Positions 53,142 through 61,661 of a DNA stretch of 64,000 nt are shown here, piece by piece. The notes beneath the pieces are model-generated. The model made no database searches and was not told the origin of the DNA. It saw only the letters and a program-made list of their open reading frames with translations. The stretch comes from Tepidamorphus gemmatus (GTDB lineage Bacteria > Pseudomonadota > Alphaproteobacteria > Rhizobiales > Tepidamorphaceae), in assembly GCF_004346195.1 (NCBI RefSeq), contig NZ_SMAK01000005.1, forward strand, positions 237,623 to 301,622, read 5' to 3'. The position numbers were made by a program, and so were the translations under genes. Position 1 is the stretch's first letter; each line of letters begins with the position of its first letter.

Positions 53142-54206
53142 CTACCTGGCGTGCAGCCGTTCGCGGACCCGGCGCGGCGAAACGCCGGTCCAGCGGCGCA
53201 TCGCGCGGGAGAACGCCGAAAGTTCGGAATAGCCGAGCAGCAGCGCGATCTCGGTCAGCGGCAGGTGGCGCTGGCCAAGATAGGCCATCGCCAGATCCCG
53301 CCGTGTCGCCTCGACAAGTTCCTTGAACTGGATGCCCTGCGCCGCCAGAGCCCGCTGGATCGAGGATGTCGACACCCGCAGGTCAGCGGCGATGGCCTCG
53401 ATGGTCGGATAGCCTCGCGGCAGCCGGCTGCGCACGGCATTGCGCACCGAATCGAGAAGATCGAGCGGACGATCCCCGACCTGCGACAGTTCGATCAGGC
53501 ATGAACGCATGATCGTCATCAGCGTGAGATCGCAGCCCGGCATCGGCCGCGACAGGATGTCGGGCCGGAACACGAGGGCATTGGTCGGCTGGGCAAAGAA
53601 GACCGGCGCACCGAAGGCCCGTTCGTGCTCGTCGGAATCGATCGGCTCGGGGTGCTCGAAATGCACCTCCTCCGGCGCCCAGCCCGGCCCGCAGCACTCG
53701 CGCACCACGTTGAGGAACATGCCGAGCGACAGTTCCGCATCCTGGCGTCGCGACAGGATGCCGGGGGCCTCGATCTGGTACTCAAGCCGCACCAGTCCGT
53801 CGTGCCCCTCGATCAGACGCATCGTCGAGGAATCCTGGTGATACCTGAACAGCCCCACCAGGTTCTCGAGGCCGGCGCCGAGGGTCGGTGCGGAGATCGC
53901 CGCATAGCCCCACAGACCGAGATCGCGCGGCTTGAACTGGTTGCCGAACCACAGACCGAAATTGTCGTGGCGGGTGCGCCGCGAGGCTTCCTCGAACAGC
54001 GTGCAGAAATCGGCGAGCCGTAGCTTCAGCGTCGTCGCACCGGCCAGTTCCGGCGCAATCCCGGCATTGCCGAAGATCTGATCGACATCGCCGCCGCACC
54101 TCTCGATGAATTCGACGATGCCCGTCGCCGCCGCGGCGATGATGCGGGGCTGCGCGCTGTCCGCGCGGACCGGGGAGACAGCTGTGATGGCATCGCGGAG
54201 GCCCAT
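53142..54206 (-). CDS. AraC-family regulator with arabinose-binding-like N-domain
   Basis: A 354-residue regulator of the OruR/ArgR-like AraC subgroup: a long ligand-binding N-domain (about 1-240) and a C-terminal double HTH (IEAIAADLRVSTSSIQRALA and LTEIALLLGYSELSAFSRAM, then GVSPRRVRERL). The ATG at 54206 follows GGGAG. It probably controls one of the flanking amine-related operons (ABC importer or microcompartment). Confidence 0.85.
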   Translation of the reverse strand: MGLRDAITAVSPVRADSAQPRIIAAAATGIVEFIERCGGDVDQIFGNAGIAPELAGATTLKLRLADFCTLFEEASRRTRHDNFGLWFGNQFKPRDLGLWGYAAISAPTLGAGLENLVGLFRYHQDSSTMRLIEGHDGLVRLEYQIEAPGILSRRQDAELSLGMFLNVVRECCGPGWAPEEVHFEHPEPIDSDEHERAFGAPVFFAQPTNALVFRPDILSRPMPGCDLTLMTIMRSCLIELSQVGDRPLDLLDSVRNAVRSRLPRGYPTIEAIAADLRVSTSSIQRALAAQGIQFKELVEATRRDLAMAYLGQRHLPLTEIALLLGYSELSAFSRAMRRWTGVSPRRVRERLHAR

Positions 54207-54283
54207 CGACTCCCTTCGCCTCACAAACGGGCATCTGGCTCCAGTGCCTGAAATCTCAGCATTGCATAGGCGCGACCCGCGGA

Positions 54284-55069
54284 TCAAGCTCTCGACACAC
54301 CCGGCGCGCCGCTGCCGGCGACGATCACCTGCACATCCGCCCTGGCCAGCGCCGCCGCCAGAGCCCCCCGCGGCGTCTGATCGGTGACGAGCGTCGTCAG
54401 CCGGCTCCAGGGTCCATAGACCGTGAGCGACGGCCGCTCGAACTTGGAGTGGTCGGCCAGCACGCAGGTCGCCGCCGCGCGCCGCATCATCGCCCCGTAG
54501 ACGGCCGCCGGCGCGATCCCGGCATCGTTCGGCCCCTCCTCGGTCAAACCGGAGGCGCCCAGGAAGGCGCGATTGGCCCGGAACCGGTTCAGTGCGTCGA
54601 GGGTATCGGCGCCGTGGATCAGCCCCTCCCGGCCATCATACAGACCCGGCAGCATCAGAACCTTGATCAGCGGATTGGCCGACAGCGTCATCGCGATGCT
54701 GAAGGCATGGGTGATGACGGTCAACGGCAGCGGCTCGGTGGCGAGCCTGCGGGCGAAATGCAGGGTTGTCGCCCCTCCGCCGATCATCAGGATATCGTTG
54801 CGCCCGACCAGCGCCACCGCGGCCTCGGCGATGCGCTCCCGTTCCTCGACCATCAGCGCCTGGCGCTCGGCCAGCGCGGGCTCGTAGGTGATGGGGCTGA
54901 CCGCACCGCCATAGGTGCGGCTGATGAGCCCCTTCTGATCGAGTTCGGCGAGATCGCGCCGGATCGTCTCGCGCGACACCCCCAGGCGTTCGGCAAGGTC
55001 GCTGACCCGCATCGCCGGCGCGGCCCGCAGCTCCGCGACGATCCTGTCATGTCGCTCCGCCTTCGACAC
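54284..55069 (-). CDS. DeoR-family transcriptional regulator
   Basis: A 261-residue repressor. The winged HTH is visible in RVSDLAERLGVSRETIRRDL and the effector domain begins with the family motif LISRTYGGAVSP, then DILMIGGGATTLHFARRLAT. The start is a GTG at 55069 with GGGAGGT seven bases upstream. DeoR regulators sense phosphorylated intermediates; divergent to the microcompartment genes, it may sense the amino-alcohol phosphate made by the encoded kinase. Confidence 0.85.
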   Translation of the reverse strand: MSKAERHDRIVAELRAAPAMRVSDLAERLGVSRETIRRDLAELDQKGLISRTYGGAVSPITYEPALAERQALMVEERERIAEAAVALVGRNDILMIGGGATTLHFARRLATEPLPLTVITHAFSIAMTLSANPLIKVLMLPGLYDGREGLIHGADTLDALNRFRANRAFLGASGLTEEGPNDAGIAPAAVYGAMMRRAAATCVLADHSKFERPSLTVYGPWSRLTTLVTDQTPRGALAAALARADVQVIVAGSGAPGVSRA

Positions 55070-55334
55070 CCTGCCACCTCCCCGAGCCTTCCCGATCCGC
55101 ACCGTCCGGCACGAATCCGTTCCACGAAGCCCCGGCCCGCCACCGCTATGGCTCCGTCATGGTGCGGTCATCATCTGCCGCGACAACAAACTTGGCAAGC
55201 CGGTCAGCACGGATTGCCATTCGACACACGCACCGCCTCATTGCAGCTCAACTAGACACAGCGGACGCCCGCTTTACAACATATTTGTGTGGTGATACGG
55301 TCAATCTTGTTGGACATTCGGTCGAGGATTGCTC
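55070..55334 (+). promoter_or_regulatory. Divergent control region of the microcompartment locus
   Basis: 265 bp between the DeoR gene and the aminotransferase, markedly A+T-richer after 55170. TTTACA at 55273-55278 and TACGGT 17 bp later are a plausible promoter for the plus strand; an imperfect palindrome ACAACATATTTGTGT lies between them and may be the operator. A GAGG site precedes the ATG at 55335 by 7 nt. Confidence 0.45.
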
Positions 55335-56615
55335 ATGTTCGACTACGGCCTGTTCCGGTTCGCCTCCAAGGAGGATCTGATCGAGAAGTCGATCCGCTAC
55401 TGGAACCCCGACAAGACCCGGTTCTGGCAGGGCGTCGGCGTCGATCTGGTGATCGACCGACGCGAGGGCTACTGCCTCTATGACATGAGCGGCCGTCGCC
55501 TGATCGACCTGCACCTCAACGGCGGAACCTACAATTTCGGCCACCGCCATCCGGAGCTTGTCGAGACGCTGAAGAGCGCGCTCGACTATTTCGACATGGG
55601 CAACCACTGGTTCCCATCCGTCGCCCGCGCTGCCCTGTCCGAGAAGCTGATCGCCGGCGCGCCGGGGCTCAGCTTCGCCGTGTTCGGGGCCGGTGGCGCC
55701 GAGGCGGTCGAGATCGCCCTGAAGAGTGCCCGCTATGCCACCAAGCGGCGCAAGATCGTTTCGATCATCAAGGCGTATCATGGTCATTCTGGCCTGTCGG
55801 TTGCCACAGGAGATGACCGATTCTCCAAGATCTTCCTCGCCGACAATCCCGACGAGTTCATCCGCGTCCCGTTCAACGACGTCGATGCGCTGGCGCGGGC
55901 GCTGGCCGGCAACGACGTTGCAGCGCTGATCATGGAAACCATCCCTGCGACATACGGCTTCCCGATGCCGAAGGACGGCTATCTGGCCGCCTGCCGCGAC
56001 CTGTGCACCCGGCATGGGACGATCTACATCGCCGACGAGGTGCAAACAGGCCTCCGGCGTACCGGCGAGCTTTGGGGTTGGCAGACCTACGGGATCCAGC
56101 CCGACATCTTCGTCACGGCCAAGGGGCTTGGTGGTGGCCTCTATCCGATCTCGGCGGCGGTGGTGAATGAACGGGCCGGCGGCTGGCTCAACGAGGACGG
56201 CGCCGCGCACATCTCGACGTCCGGAGGCGCCGAGCTCGGCTGCATCCTTGCCCACAAGGTGCTCGAGATGCTGGAGCGGCCCGAGGTCATCGCCAACGTC
56301 AAGGCGGTCACCGAATTCTTTCGCGACGGCATGGCCCGGATGATGCGCCGGCACGGCGACATCTTCGTCGGCGTGCGCCAGAAGGGGGTCGTCCTCGGCC
56401 TTGAGTTCGACCATCCCGAAGGTGCGGTGTTCGTCTCCCGCGCGCTCTACGAACACGGCATCTGGGCGATCTTTTCCTCGCTCGACAAGCGCGTTCTGCA
56501 GTTCAAGCCCGGCGTGCTGCTGTCGCAGGAAATGTGCCAGGAGATCCTCGACCGCTTCGACGCGGCGATGCCGCGAGCGCGCGAACTGATGCATTCGGCC
56601 AGGAAGGCAGCCTGA
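55335..56615 (+). CDS. Class III PLP enzyme (aminotransferase or amino-alcohol-phosphate phospholyase)
   Basis: A 426-residue fold-type I PLP enzyme. The cofactor-phosphate segment FGAGGAEAVEIALKSARYAT, the Asp that pairs with the PLP ring nitrogen (IADEVQTG, about D234) and the Schiff-base Lys (VTAKGLGGGLYP, about K263) are all present. Relatives include ethanolamine-phosphate phospholyase. With an APH-type kinase and an acylating aldehyde dehydrogenase in the same locus, release of an aldehyde and ammonia from a phosphorylated amino-alcohol is the favoured role; simple transamination is the alternative. First gene of the microcompartment locus. Confidence 0.85.
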   Translation: MFDYGLFRFASKEDLIEKSIRYWNPDKTRFWQGVGVDLVIDRREGYCLYDMSGRRLIDLHLNGGTYNFGHRHPELVETLKSALDYFDMGNHWFPSVARAALSEKLIAGAPGLSFAVFGAGGAEAVEIALKSARYATKRRKIVSIIKAYHGHSGLSVATGDDRFSKIFLADNPDEFIRVPFNDVDALARALAGNDVAALIMETIPATYGFPMPKDGYLAACRDLCTRHGTIYIADEVQTGLRRTGELWGWQTYGIQPDIFVTAKGLGGGLYPISAAVVNERAGGWLNEDGAAHISTSGGAELGCILAHKVLEMLERPEVIANVKAVTEFFRDGMARMMRRHGDIFVGVRQKGVVLGLEFDHPEGAVFVSRALYEHGIWAIFSSLDKRVLQFKPGVLLSQEMCQEILDRFDAAMPRARELMHSARKAA

Positions 56616-56625
56616 GGACCCACCG

Positions 56626-58173
56626 ATGAGCGTCACGGAAGATCGCCCCCGCATGCAGGTGCCCGACGCCGCGCTGGAGCGCGGCCGGCTGATGCTCGAG
56701 CGCGCCCGCTGGGCCGCCGCCAAGCTTGCGAAGATGGATCGTCCGGCGGTGATGACGGCGGTCGATGCCGCCGCTGCGGCCGGGCATGCCCGCGCCCGCG
56801 AGTTTGCCGAGCGCGCCGTCGCCGAGACCGGCTACGGCGTCGTTGCCCACAAGGTTCTCAAGAACGAAGCCTGCTCTAAGGGTATCGTCGATCTCTACCG
56901 GAGCGAGGATTTCGTCTCCCCCCGCATCGATCCGGCCCGCAAGATGGTCGAGCTGCCGCGCCCGGCCGGTGTCATCTTCGCGCTGGTCCCGGTCACCAAT
57001 CCGGTCGCGACGGTGTTCTTCAAGTGCCTGCTCGCGCTGATGACGCGCAACGCGATCATCATCAGCCCGCATCCGGCCGCCAGACGGGTCTGCGCGGAGG
57101 CCGCGAAGGCGCTTGCCGCCGCAGCAACCGCGGCCGGTGCACCCGACGGGGCGATCCAGGTGATCGAGGAACCGACGATCCCGTTGATCGAGAGCCTGAT
57201 GTCGGACGACCGCGTCGACCTGATCGTCGCCACCGGAGGTCCTGCCGTCGTCAAGGCGGCCTATCGCTCCGGCAACCCGGCTCTGGGCGTCGGCCCGGGC
57301 AATGCGCCGGTGCTGGTCGACGATACGGCTGACGTCGCGGCCGCAGCGCGGCGGATCGTCGAGTCGAAGTCCTTCGACAACTCGATCCTCTGCACCAATG
57401 AGTCCACCGTTCTGGCCTACGAGGCCGTTGCCGACCGTCTTCTCGCCGAATTCAGGAAGGCCGGCGCCCATGTCTGCACGACCGAGGAATCGGCGAGGCT
57501 GCGGTCCCTGCTGTTTCACGAGGACGGCTTCAACGTCGACGTGATCGGCAAGGATGCCGCCTGGATCGCCGAGAAGGCCGGTTTCCGCGCACCAGGCGCG
57601 CGTATCCTGGTCACACCGGTCGCGCTCGTTCAGCCGGAGGAGAAGCTCGTCCGCGAGAAGCTCTGCCCGGTGCTCGCCTTCGCTCGCGTCGGCGGCCTCG
57701 ATCAGGCGATCGCGGCTGCCCGCTCGATGATGCGACGCGCCGGACGTGGCCATTCCGCAGTCGTCCACTCGACCAATGAGACAACGATCCTCGCCTTCGC
57801 AGCCGCCGTTCCGGCGCTCCGCGTGGTGGTCAATGTCGGCTGCTCGCTCGGCGCGGCAGGCTTCGACACCCATCTCGGCCCGTCGATGACCATCGGCACC
57901 GGCTTCGTCGGCGGCTCTTCGATCGGCGACAACCTGACCCCGCAGCATTTCGTGCAGTTCGCGCGGATCGCCTACAACAGATCCGAAGCGGTGCCGTTCG
58001 GCCGCTTCGAGGGGCTCGATCCACTGCGGCTCGACGATCTCCCGCCCGCTGCCCCGCATCCGGCCGTCCCGCAGCTTGCCGCGATCGCCGGTGGCCAGAT
58101 CCCGGCCGACGCGCTGCGCGCCGAACTGCGCCGGCTGATCCTCGAAGAGCTCAACGCGGTGCTGGCCGCGTAG
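56626..58173 (+). CDS. CoA-acylating aldehyde dehydrogenase, microcompartment cargo
   Basis: Oxidises an aldehyde such as propanal to its acyl-CoA. The 515-residue product has an EutE/PduP-like layout, with VPVTNPVATVFFK, VATGGPAVVKAAYRSG, and the catalytic Cys in SFDNSILCTNES (about C256). After the enzyme domain a linker leads to an amphipathic C-terminal helix ADALRAELRRLILEELNAVL (about 494-513), a typical encapsulation peptide. Targeting helices at the C-terminus rather than the N-terminus are known in some compartment types. Confidence 0.88.
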   Translation: MSVTEDRPRMQVPDAALERGRLMLERARWAAAKLAKMDRPAVMTAVDAAAAAGHARAREFAERAVAETGYGVVAHKVLKNEACSKGIVDLYRSEDFVSPRIDPARKMVELPRPAGVIFALVPVTNPVATVFFKCLLALMTRNAIIISPHPAARRVCAEAAKALAAAATAAGAPDGAIQVIEEPTIPLIESLMSDDRVDLIVATGGPAVVKAAYRSGNPALGVGPGNAPVLVDDTADVAAAARRIVESKSFDNSILCTNESTVLAYEAVADRLLAEFRKAGAHVCTTEESARLRSLLFHEDGFNVDVIGKDAAWIAEKAGFRAPGARILVTPVALVQPEEKLVREKLCPVLAFARVGGLDQAIAAARSMMRRAGRGHSAVVHSTNETTILAFAAAVPALRVVVNVGCSLGAAGFDTHLGPSMTIGTGFVGGSSIGDNLTPQHFVQFARIAYNRSEAVPFGRFEGLDPLRLDDLPPAAPHPAVPQLAAIAGGQIPADALRAELRRLILEELNAVLAA

Positions 58174-58187
58174 GAGGCTGACACACC

Positions 58188-58793
58188 ATGGCCACGCTGC
58201 GCTCTTCCATCTTCATCGACCAGCTGCAGCCGCAGACCATGTGCTATCTCGGCACCTGGATCCGCGGCTCGCTGCCGCGCACCAATATGGCCGCGCAGAT
58301 CATAGAGGTCGCGCCGGGCCTCGACATCGAGCCTCTGACCGATACGGCCCTGAAGGAGGCCGAGGTACGTGGCGGCATTCTCGTTGTTGAGCGGCAGTTC
58401 GGGTACCTCGAGTTTCATTCCCGCTCGACCGCCGCCGTCAAGGCTGCCGCACAGGCGGTGCTGCGGGCGCTCGGGCTGAGCGAAACTGATGCGATCCGCC
58501 CGAAGATCCTGGCCTCCAAGATCGTCACCCGCATCGACCCGATGCATGCCTTCCTCATCAACCGCAACAAGGGCGGCTCGATGATCCTCGGTGGCGAGAC
58601 GCTGTTCGTTCTGGAGACCGAGCCGGCCGCCTATGCCATCCTCGCTGCGAACGAGGCCGAGAAAGCCGCCAACATCAAGATCGTCGACTACCGGATGATC
58701 GGCGCGACCGGGCGGGTCTACCTGTCCGGGTCCGAGGCCGAAGTCCGGGCTGCCGCGACCGCCGCAGAGACCGCGCTGGAGCTGGTGGCATGA
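58188..58793 (+). CDS. Tandem-domain microcompartment shell protein (BMC-T), copy 1
   Basis: A 201-residue shell protein containing two BMC folds, which would form a pseudohexameric trimer with a central pore. Recognisable segments are AAQIIEVAPGLDIEPLTDTA, GILVVERQFGYLEFHS, PMHAFLINRNKGGSMILGGE and ILAANEAEKAANIKIVDYRM. It is a clear paralogue of the product at 59812-60492. It overlaps the next gene by 4 nt. Confidence 0.88.
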   Translation: MATLRSSIFIDQLQPQTMCYLGTWIRGSLPRTNMAAQIIEVAPGLDIEPLTDTALKEAEVRGGILVVERQFGYLEFHSRSTAAVKAAAQAVLRALGLSETDAIRPKILASKIVTRIDPMHAFLINRNKGGSMILGGETLFVLETEPAAYAILAANEAEKAANIKIVDYRMIGATGRVYLSGSEAEVRAAATAAETALELVA

Positions 58794-59218
58794 AGGAGAG
58801 CGAGCTGCGCGCCATGATCCGCGAGGTGCTGGGCGAGCTGCTCAAGGCGCGTCGCCCCCTGCAAGCTGCGATCGCACCCGTCGTCGAACCGGTGCAGATC
58901 GCCAGCGACGCCGATCTCGCCGCCTTCGTTGCCCGGCTGATCGGCCGCCTCGATGATCCGGCGAGCGGCGCCGCCTTGCGCGCCGGTCATCATCGTTTCA
59001 CGCTCGCCAGACCTGTCCCGGCCGCCGGTCCCGTCAGCGCCGATGCACCCGTCGCGGCAGGCAGCGCCAACATGGTGCTGGCCGGGACTGTGACCGAGGC
59101 GCGGATCGCGAAGCTCGAGCCGGGAACGCGTGTAATGCTCGCGCCCGGCGCCGTCATGACCCCGCTGGCGCGCGACAAGGCCCGCGCCAGGGGTGTCGTC
59201 ATCGAGAGGAGACGCTGA
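58790..59218 (+). CDS. Microcompartment-associated protein of unknown function with N-terminal targeting helix
   Basis: A 142-residue protein that opens with an amphipathic helix ESELRAMIREVLGELLKARR, very like the C-terminal helix of the aldehyde dehydrogenase of this locus and like PduP/PduD targeting peptides. A Pro/Ala linker leads to a small C-terminal domain with TVTEARIAKLEPGTRVMLAP and VMTPLARDKARARGVVIERR, a beta-rich ending seen in several compartment accessory proteins. It sits between shell genes, overlapping both neighbours. It is probably a lumenal protein or core organiser; no enzyme motif is seen. Confidence 0.65.
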   Translation: MKESELRAMIREVLGELLKARRPLQAAIAPVVEPVQIASDADLAAFVARLIGRLDDPASGAALRAGHHRFTLARPVPAAGPVSADAPVAAGSANMVLAGTVTEARIAKLEPGTRVMLAPGAVMTPLARDKARARGVVIERRR

Positions 59219-59481
59219 TGCTGCGCGCAACCGTCACCGGCCGCATCTGGTCGACAAAGCGGCTCAAGGAAGTCCCCGCCGGATCGATTCTCGAGGTGGT
59301 CGTCGACGGAAGTTCGACCCGTCTTCTCGCCTTCGATCCGCTCGGCTGCGGCGAGGGTGAGAGCGTCATCGTCGCGACCGGATCGGTCGCCGCCGCCTGG
59401 TTTCCGGGCGAGGCGCCGCCGATCGACGCGCTGATCATCGGATCGATCGACGAAGCCGCCTCCGCCCGCACGGGCAAGTGA
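59218..59481 (+). CDS. Pentameric shell vertex protein (BMC-P, EutN/CcmL family)
   Basis: An 87-residue vertex protein, with [20 protein letters not shown] at the start, [20 protein letters not shown], and the closing [10 protein letters not shown]. It caps the icosahedral corners of the shell. Its ATG overlaps the preceding stop by one base (TGATG). Confidence 0.9.
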   Translation: MLRATVTGRIWSTKRLKEVPAGSILEVVVDGSSTRLLAFDPLGCGEGESVIVATGSVAAAWFPGEAPPIDALIIGSIDEAASARTGK

Positions 59482-59513
59482 TACCGTCTCACGGACACAA
59501 GGGAGAAACCATC

Positions 59514-59801
59514 ATGTCCAGCAATGCCATCGGAATGATCGAGACCAAGGGCTACGTGGCCGCGCTGGCCGCCGCCGACGCCATGGTGAAGGCTGCCAAC
59601 GTCTCCATCATCGGCCGCGAGGAAGTCGGCGACGGTCTTGTCGCCGTAATCATCAACGGCGATGTCGGCGCGGTGAAGGCGGCGACCGAAGCCGGTGCGG
59701 AAGTCGCGGGCCAGGTCGGCACGCTTGTGTCCGTCCACGTCATTCCGCGCCCGCACGCCGACGTCTCCAAGCACTTCACCGCCGGCGGCGGCGCGAAGTA
59801 G
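59514..59801 (+). CDS. Hexameric shell protein (BMC-H, PduA/CcmK family) with acidic pore
   Basis: A 95-residue single-domain facet protein closely resembling PduA ([51 protein letters not shown]). In the pore loop it reads REEVGDGL where Salmonella PduA, as I remember it, reads YEKIGSGL, so Lys37 and Ser40 become Glu37 and Asp40. The pore would be strongly negative. GGGAGAAA precedes the ATG at 59514. Confidence 0.9.
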   Translation: MSSNAIGMIETKGYVAALAAADAMVKAANVSIIGREEVGDGLVAVIINGDVGAVKAATEAGAEVAGQVGTLVSVHVIPRPHADVSKHFTAGGGAK

Positions 59802-59811
59802 CGGACGGATC

Positions 59812-60492
59812 ATGGCCCGGACCGCGCAGAAGGCGGCCGCTGCGACCAGCTCGCCGGCAGCGAAGGGCGAATTGCGGGTCTATCTGATGGTCGAGGACCT
59901 TCAGCCGCAGTTCGCCGCCTACATGGGCTCGCCGACGCGTGCCCGCGGCTATCCGCCGCTGGCAGGCCAGCACGCTCTCATCATCGAGGTCGCGCCCGGC
60001 CTGATGATCGAGCGGGTGACTGATATCGCCCTGAAATCCGATCCGGACCTCGAACCGGGCATCCTGTTCGTCGAGCGTCAGTTCGGCATCCTGGAGATCC
60101 ACGGCGACGACAGGTCGGCGCTCGAACGGGCCGGCCGCGCGGTGCTGAAGGGGATCGGCCTCACCGAGGGCGACCAGCTGCGCCCGCGGATCCTGTACAG
60201 CGACGTGATCGAGGACATCGCCGACCAGCATGCGGTGATCATCAACCGTACGCGTCAGGCGTCGATGGTGATGCCCGGCGAGACCCTGCTGATCTGCGAG
60301 ATGGTGCCGGCGCTCTATGCCGCCATCGCCGCCAACGAGGCAGAACGGCTGGCGCCCGGGCTGACGCTCGTCGACGTGCAGATGATCGGCGCGGCAGGAC
60401 GCATCTATCTGTCGGGACGGTCTGCCGATGTCGCTAAGGCGCGTGCGGGCATCGAGGCCGTGCTCGCCTCGATCGGCGGACGGGACGCCTGA
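59812..60492 (+). CDS. Tandem-domain microcompartment shell protein (BMC-T), copy 2
   Basis: A 226-residue two-domain shell protein paralogous to the one at 58188-58793 (shared VAPGLxIExxTDxALK, RQFGxLEIH, IINRTRQASMVMPGETLL, VQMIGAAGRIYLSG). It carries an extra Ala/Lys-rich N-terminal tail of about 18 residues and an insert with RARGYPP. It completes a four-protein shell set (two BMC-T, one BMC-H, one BMC-P). Confidence 0.88.
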   Translation: MARTAQKAAAATSSPAAKGELRVYLMVEDLQPQFAAYMGSPTRARGYPPLAGQHALIIEVAPGLMIERVTDIALKSDPDLEPGILFVERQFGILEIHGDDRSALERAGRAVLKGIGLTEGDQLRPRILYSDVIEDIADQHAVIINRTRQASMVMPGETLLICEMVPALYAAIAANEAERLAPGLTLVDVQMIGAAGRIYLSGRSADVAKARAGIEAVLASIGGRDA

Positions 60493-60629
60493 CCCGCCGC
60501 CGATGACGTGCTCGTCAGACCGGCAGCCGTGAGCCCGGCCGCGCGGCCTGTCAATTGCCGCTCCGCTGAGGTCAAGTCGCTGCTGCGGACGGTTGCTAGC
60601 CTCGCCAGGATCGACTACGGCAGGTCGTC

Positions 60630-61661
60630 ATGACTGAGGTCCATCCCGACACCCACGGCTTCGACAGCCTTCCGCACGCGCGCCAGCTCGACTGCCTCGC
60701 CGAGCTCGCGCGAACGGCGACGGCGAACTATCCCATTCCCGCCGATGTCTCCGTCACGCTCGTCAACCTGTCCGAGAACGCGACCTACAAGGTGGAGCAC
60801 GCGGCGACCGGCCGGCGCTGGGCCCTGAGGGTCCACCGCGACGGCTATCATTCCGACACGGCGATCGCGTCGGAACTCGCCTGGCTGATCGACTTGCGCC
60901 AGTCCGGCGTGGTGACGACGCCAGTCCCGGTTCCGGGCCATGACGGTGAGCTGATCCAGAAGGTTGGCCACCCGGCGATGGCTCGCCCGCGCAATGTCGT
61001 GCTGTTCAACTGGGAATCGGGCGCCGAACCCGGCGTCAACGAGGATCTGCGCAAGCCCTTCGAGGTGCTGGGCGAGGTGACGGCGCGCATGCACCGTCAC
61101 GTCCGCACCTGGCGGCGACCAGCCTGGTTCGAACGGCTGACCTGGGACTTCGAGACGAGCCTCGGCGAGCGGCCGCACTGGGGCCGCTGGCGCGACGGCA
61201 TGGGCATGGACGACAAGAAGCTCGACATCTTCGCCCATACTGTCGAACTGATCGGCCACCGCCTCGCCGCCTTCGGCAAGTCGGAGGACCGCTTCGGCCT
61301 GATCCACTGTGACCTGCGCCTCGCCAACCTGCTGGTCGACGGATCCGAGGTGAAGGTCATCGATTTCGATGACTGCGGATTTTCCTGGCTGATGTACGAC
61401 GCTGCGACGCCAGTGTCGTTCTATGAGCACCTGCCCGAAGTGCCCGACCTGGTGCGTCACTGGCTCGTCGGCTACCGCAGGGTGATCGACCTGCCGCAGG
61501 CCGACGAGGACGAGATCGGCACCTTCATCATGCTGCGCCGGCTGCTGCTCGTGGCCTGGATCGGCAGTCACTCGGAGACCGAGCTCGCCCAGTCGATGGG
61601 CGTCGATTATACCGAGGGCACGGTGCCGCTCTGCCGGACCTACCTGAAGAATTTCGGTTAG
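60630..61661 (+). CDS. APH-fold kinase of the microcompartment locus (candidate amino-alcohol kinase)
   Basis: A 343-residue aminoglycoside-phosphotransferase/homoserine-kinase-II-fold enzyme. The catalytic loop is LIHCDLRLANLLVDG (Asp about 228) and the metal-binding Asp lies in KVIDFDDCG (about 245); the N-lobe ATP region contains LSENATYKVEH. A kinase of this family is a fixed part of actinobacterial RMM loci. Phosphorylating 1-amino-2-propanol or a related compound for the PLP enzyme is the favoured role. It is separated from the shell genes by 137 bp and overlaps the convergent ureohydrolase gene at the stop codons. Confidence 0.8.
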   Translation: MTEVHPDTHGFDSLPHARQLDCLAELARTATANYPIPADVSVTLVNLSENATYKVEHAATGRRWALRVHRDGYHSDTAIASELAWLIDLRQSGVVTTPVPVPGHDGELIQKVGHPAMARPRNVVLFNWESGAEPGVNEDLRKPFEVLGEVTARMHRHVRTWRRPAWFERLTWDFETSLGERPHWGRWRDGMGMDDKKLDIFAHTVELIGHRLAAFGKSEDRFGLIHCDLRLANLLVDGSEVKVIDFDDCGFSWLMYDAATPVSFYEHLPEVPDLVRHWLVGYRRVIDLPQADEDEIGTFIMLRRLLLVAWIGSHSETELAQSMGVDYTEGTVPLCRTYLKNFG

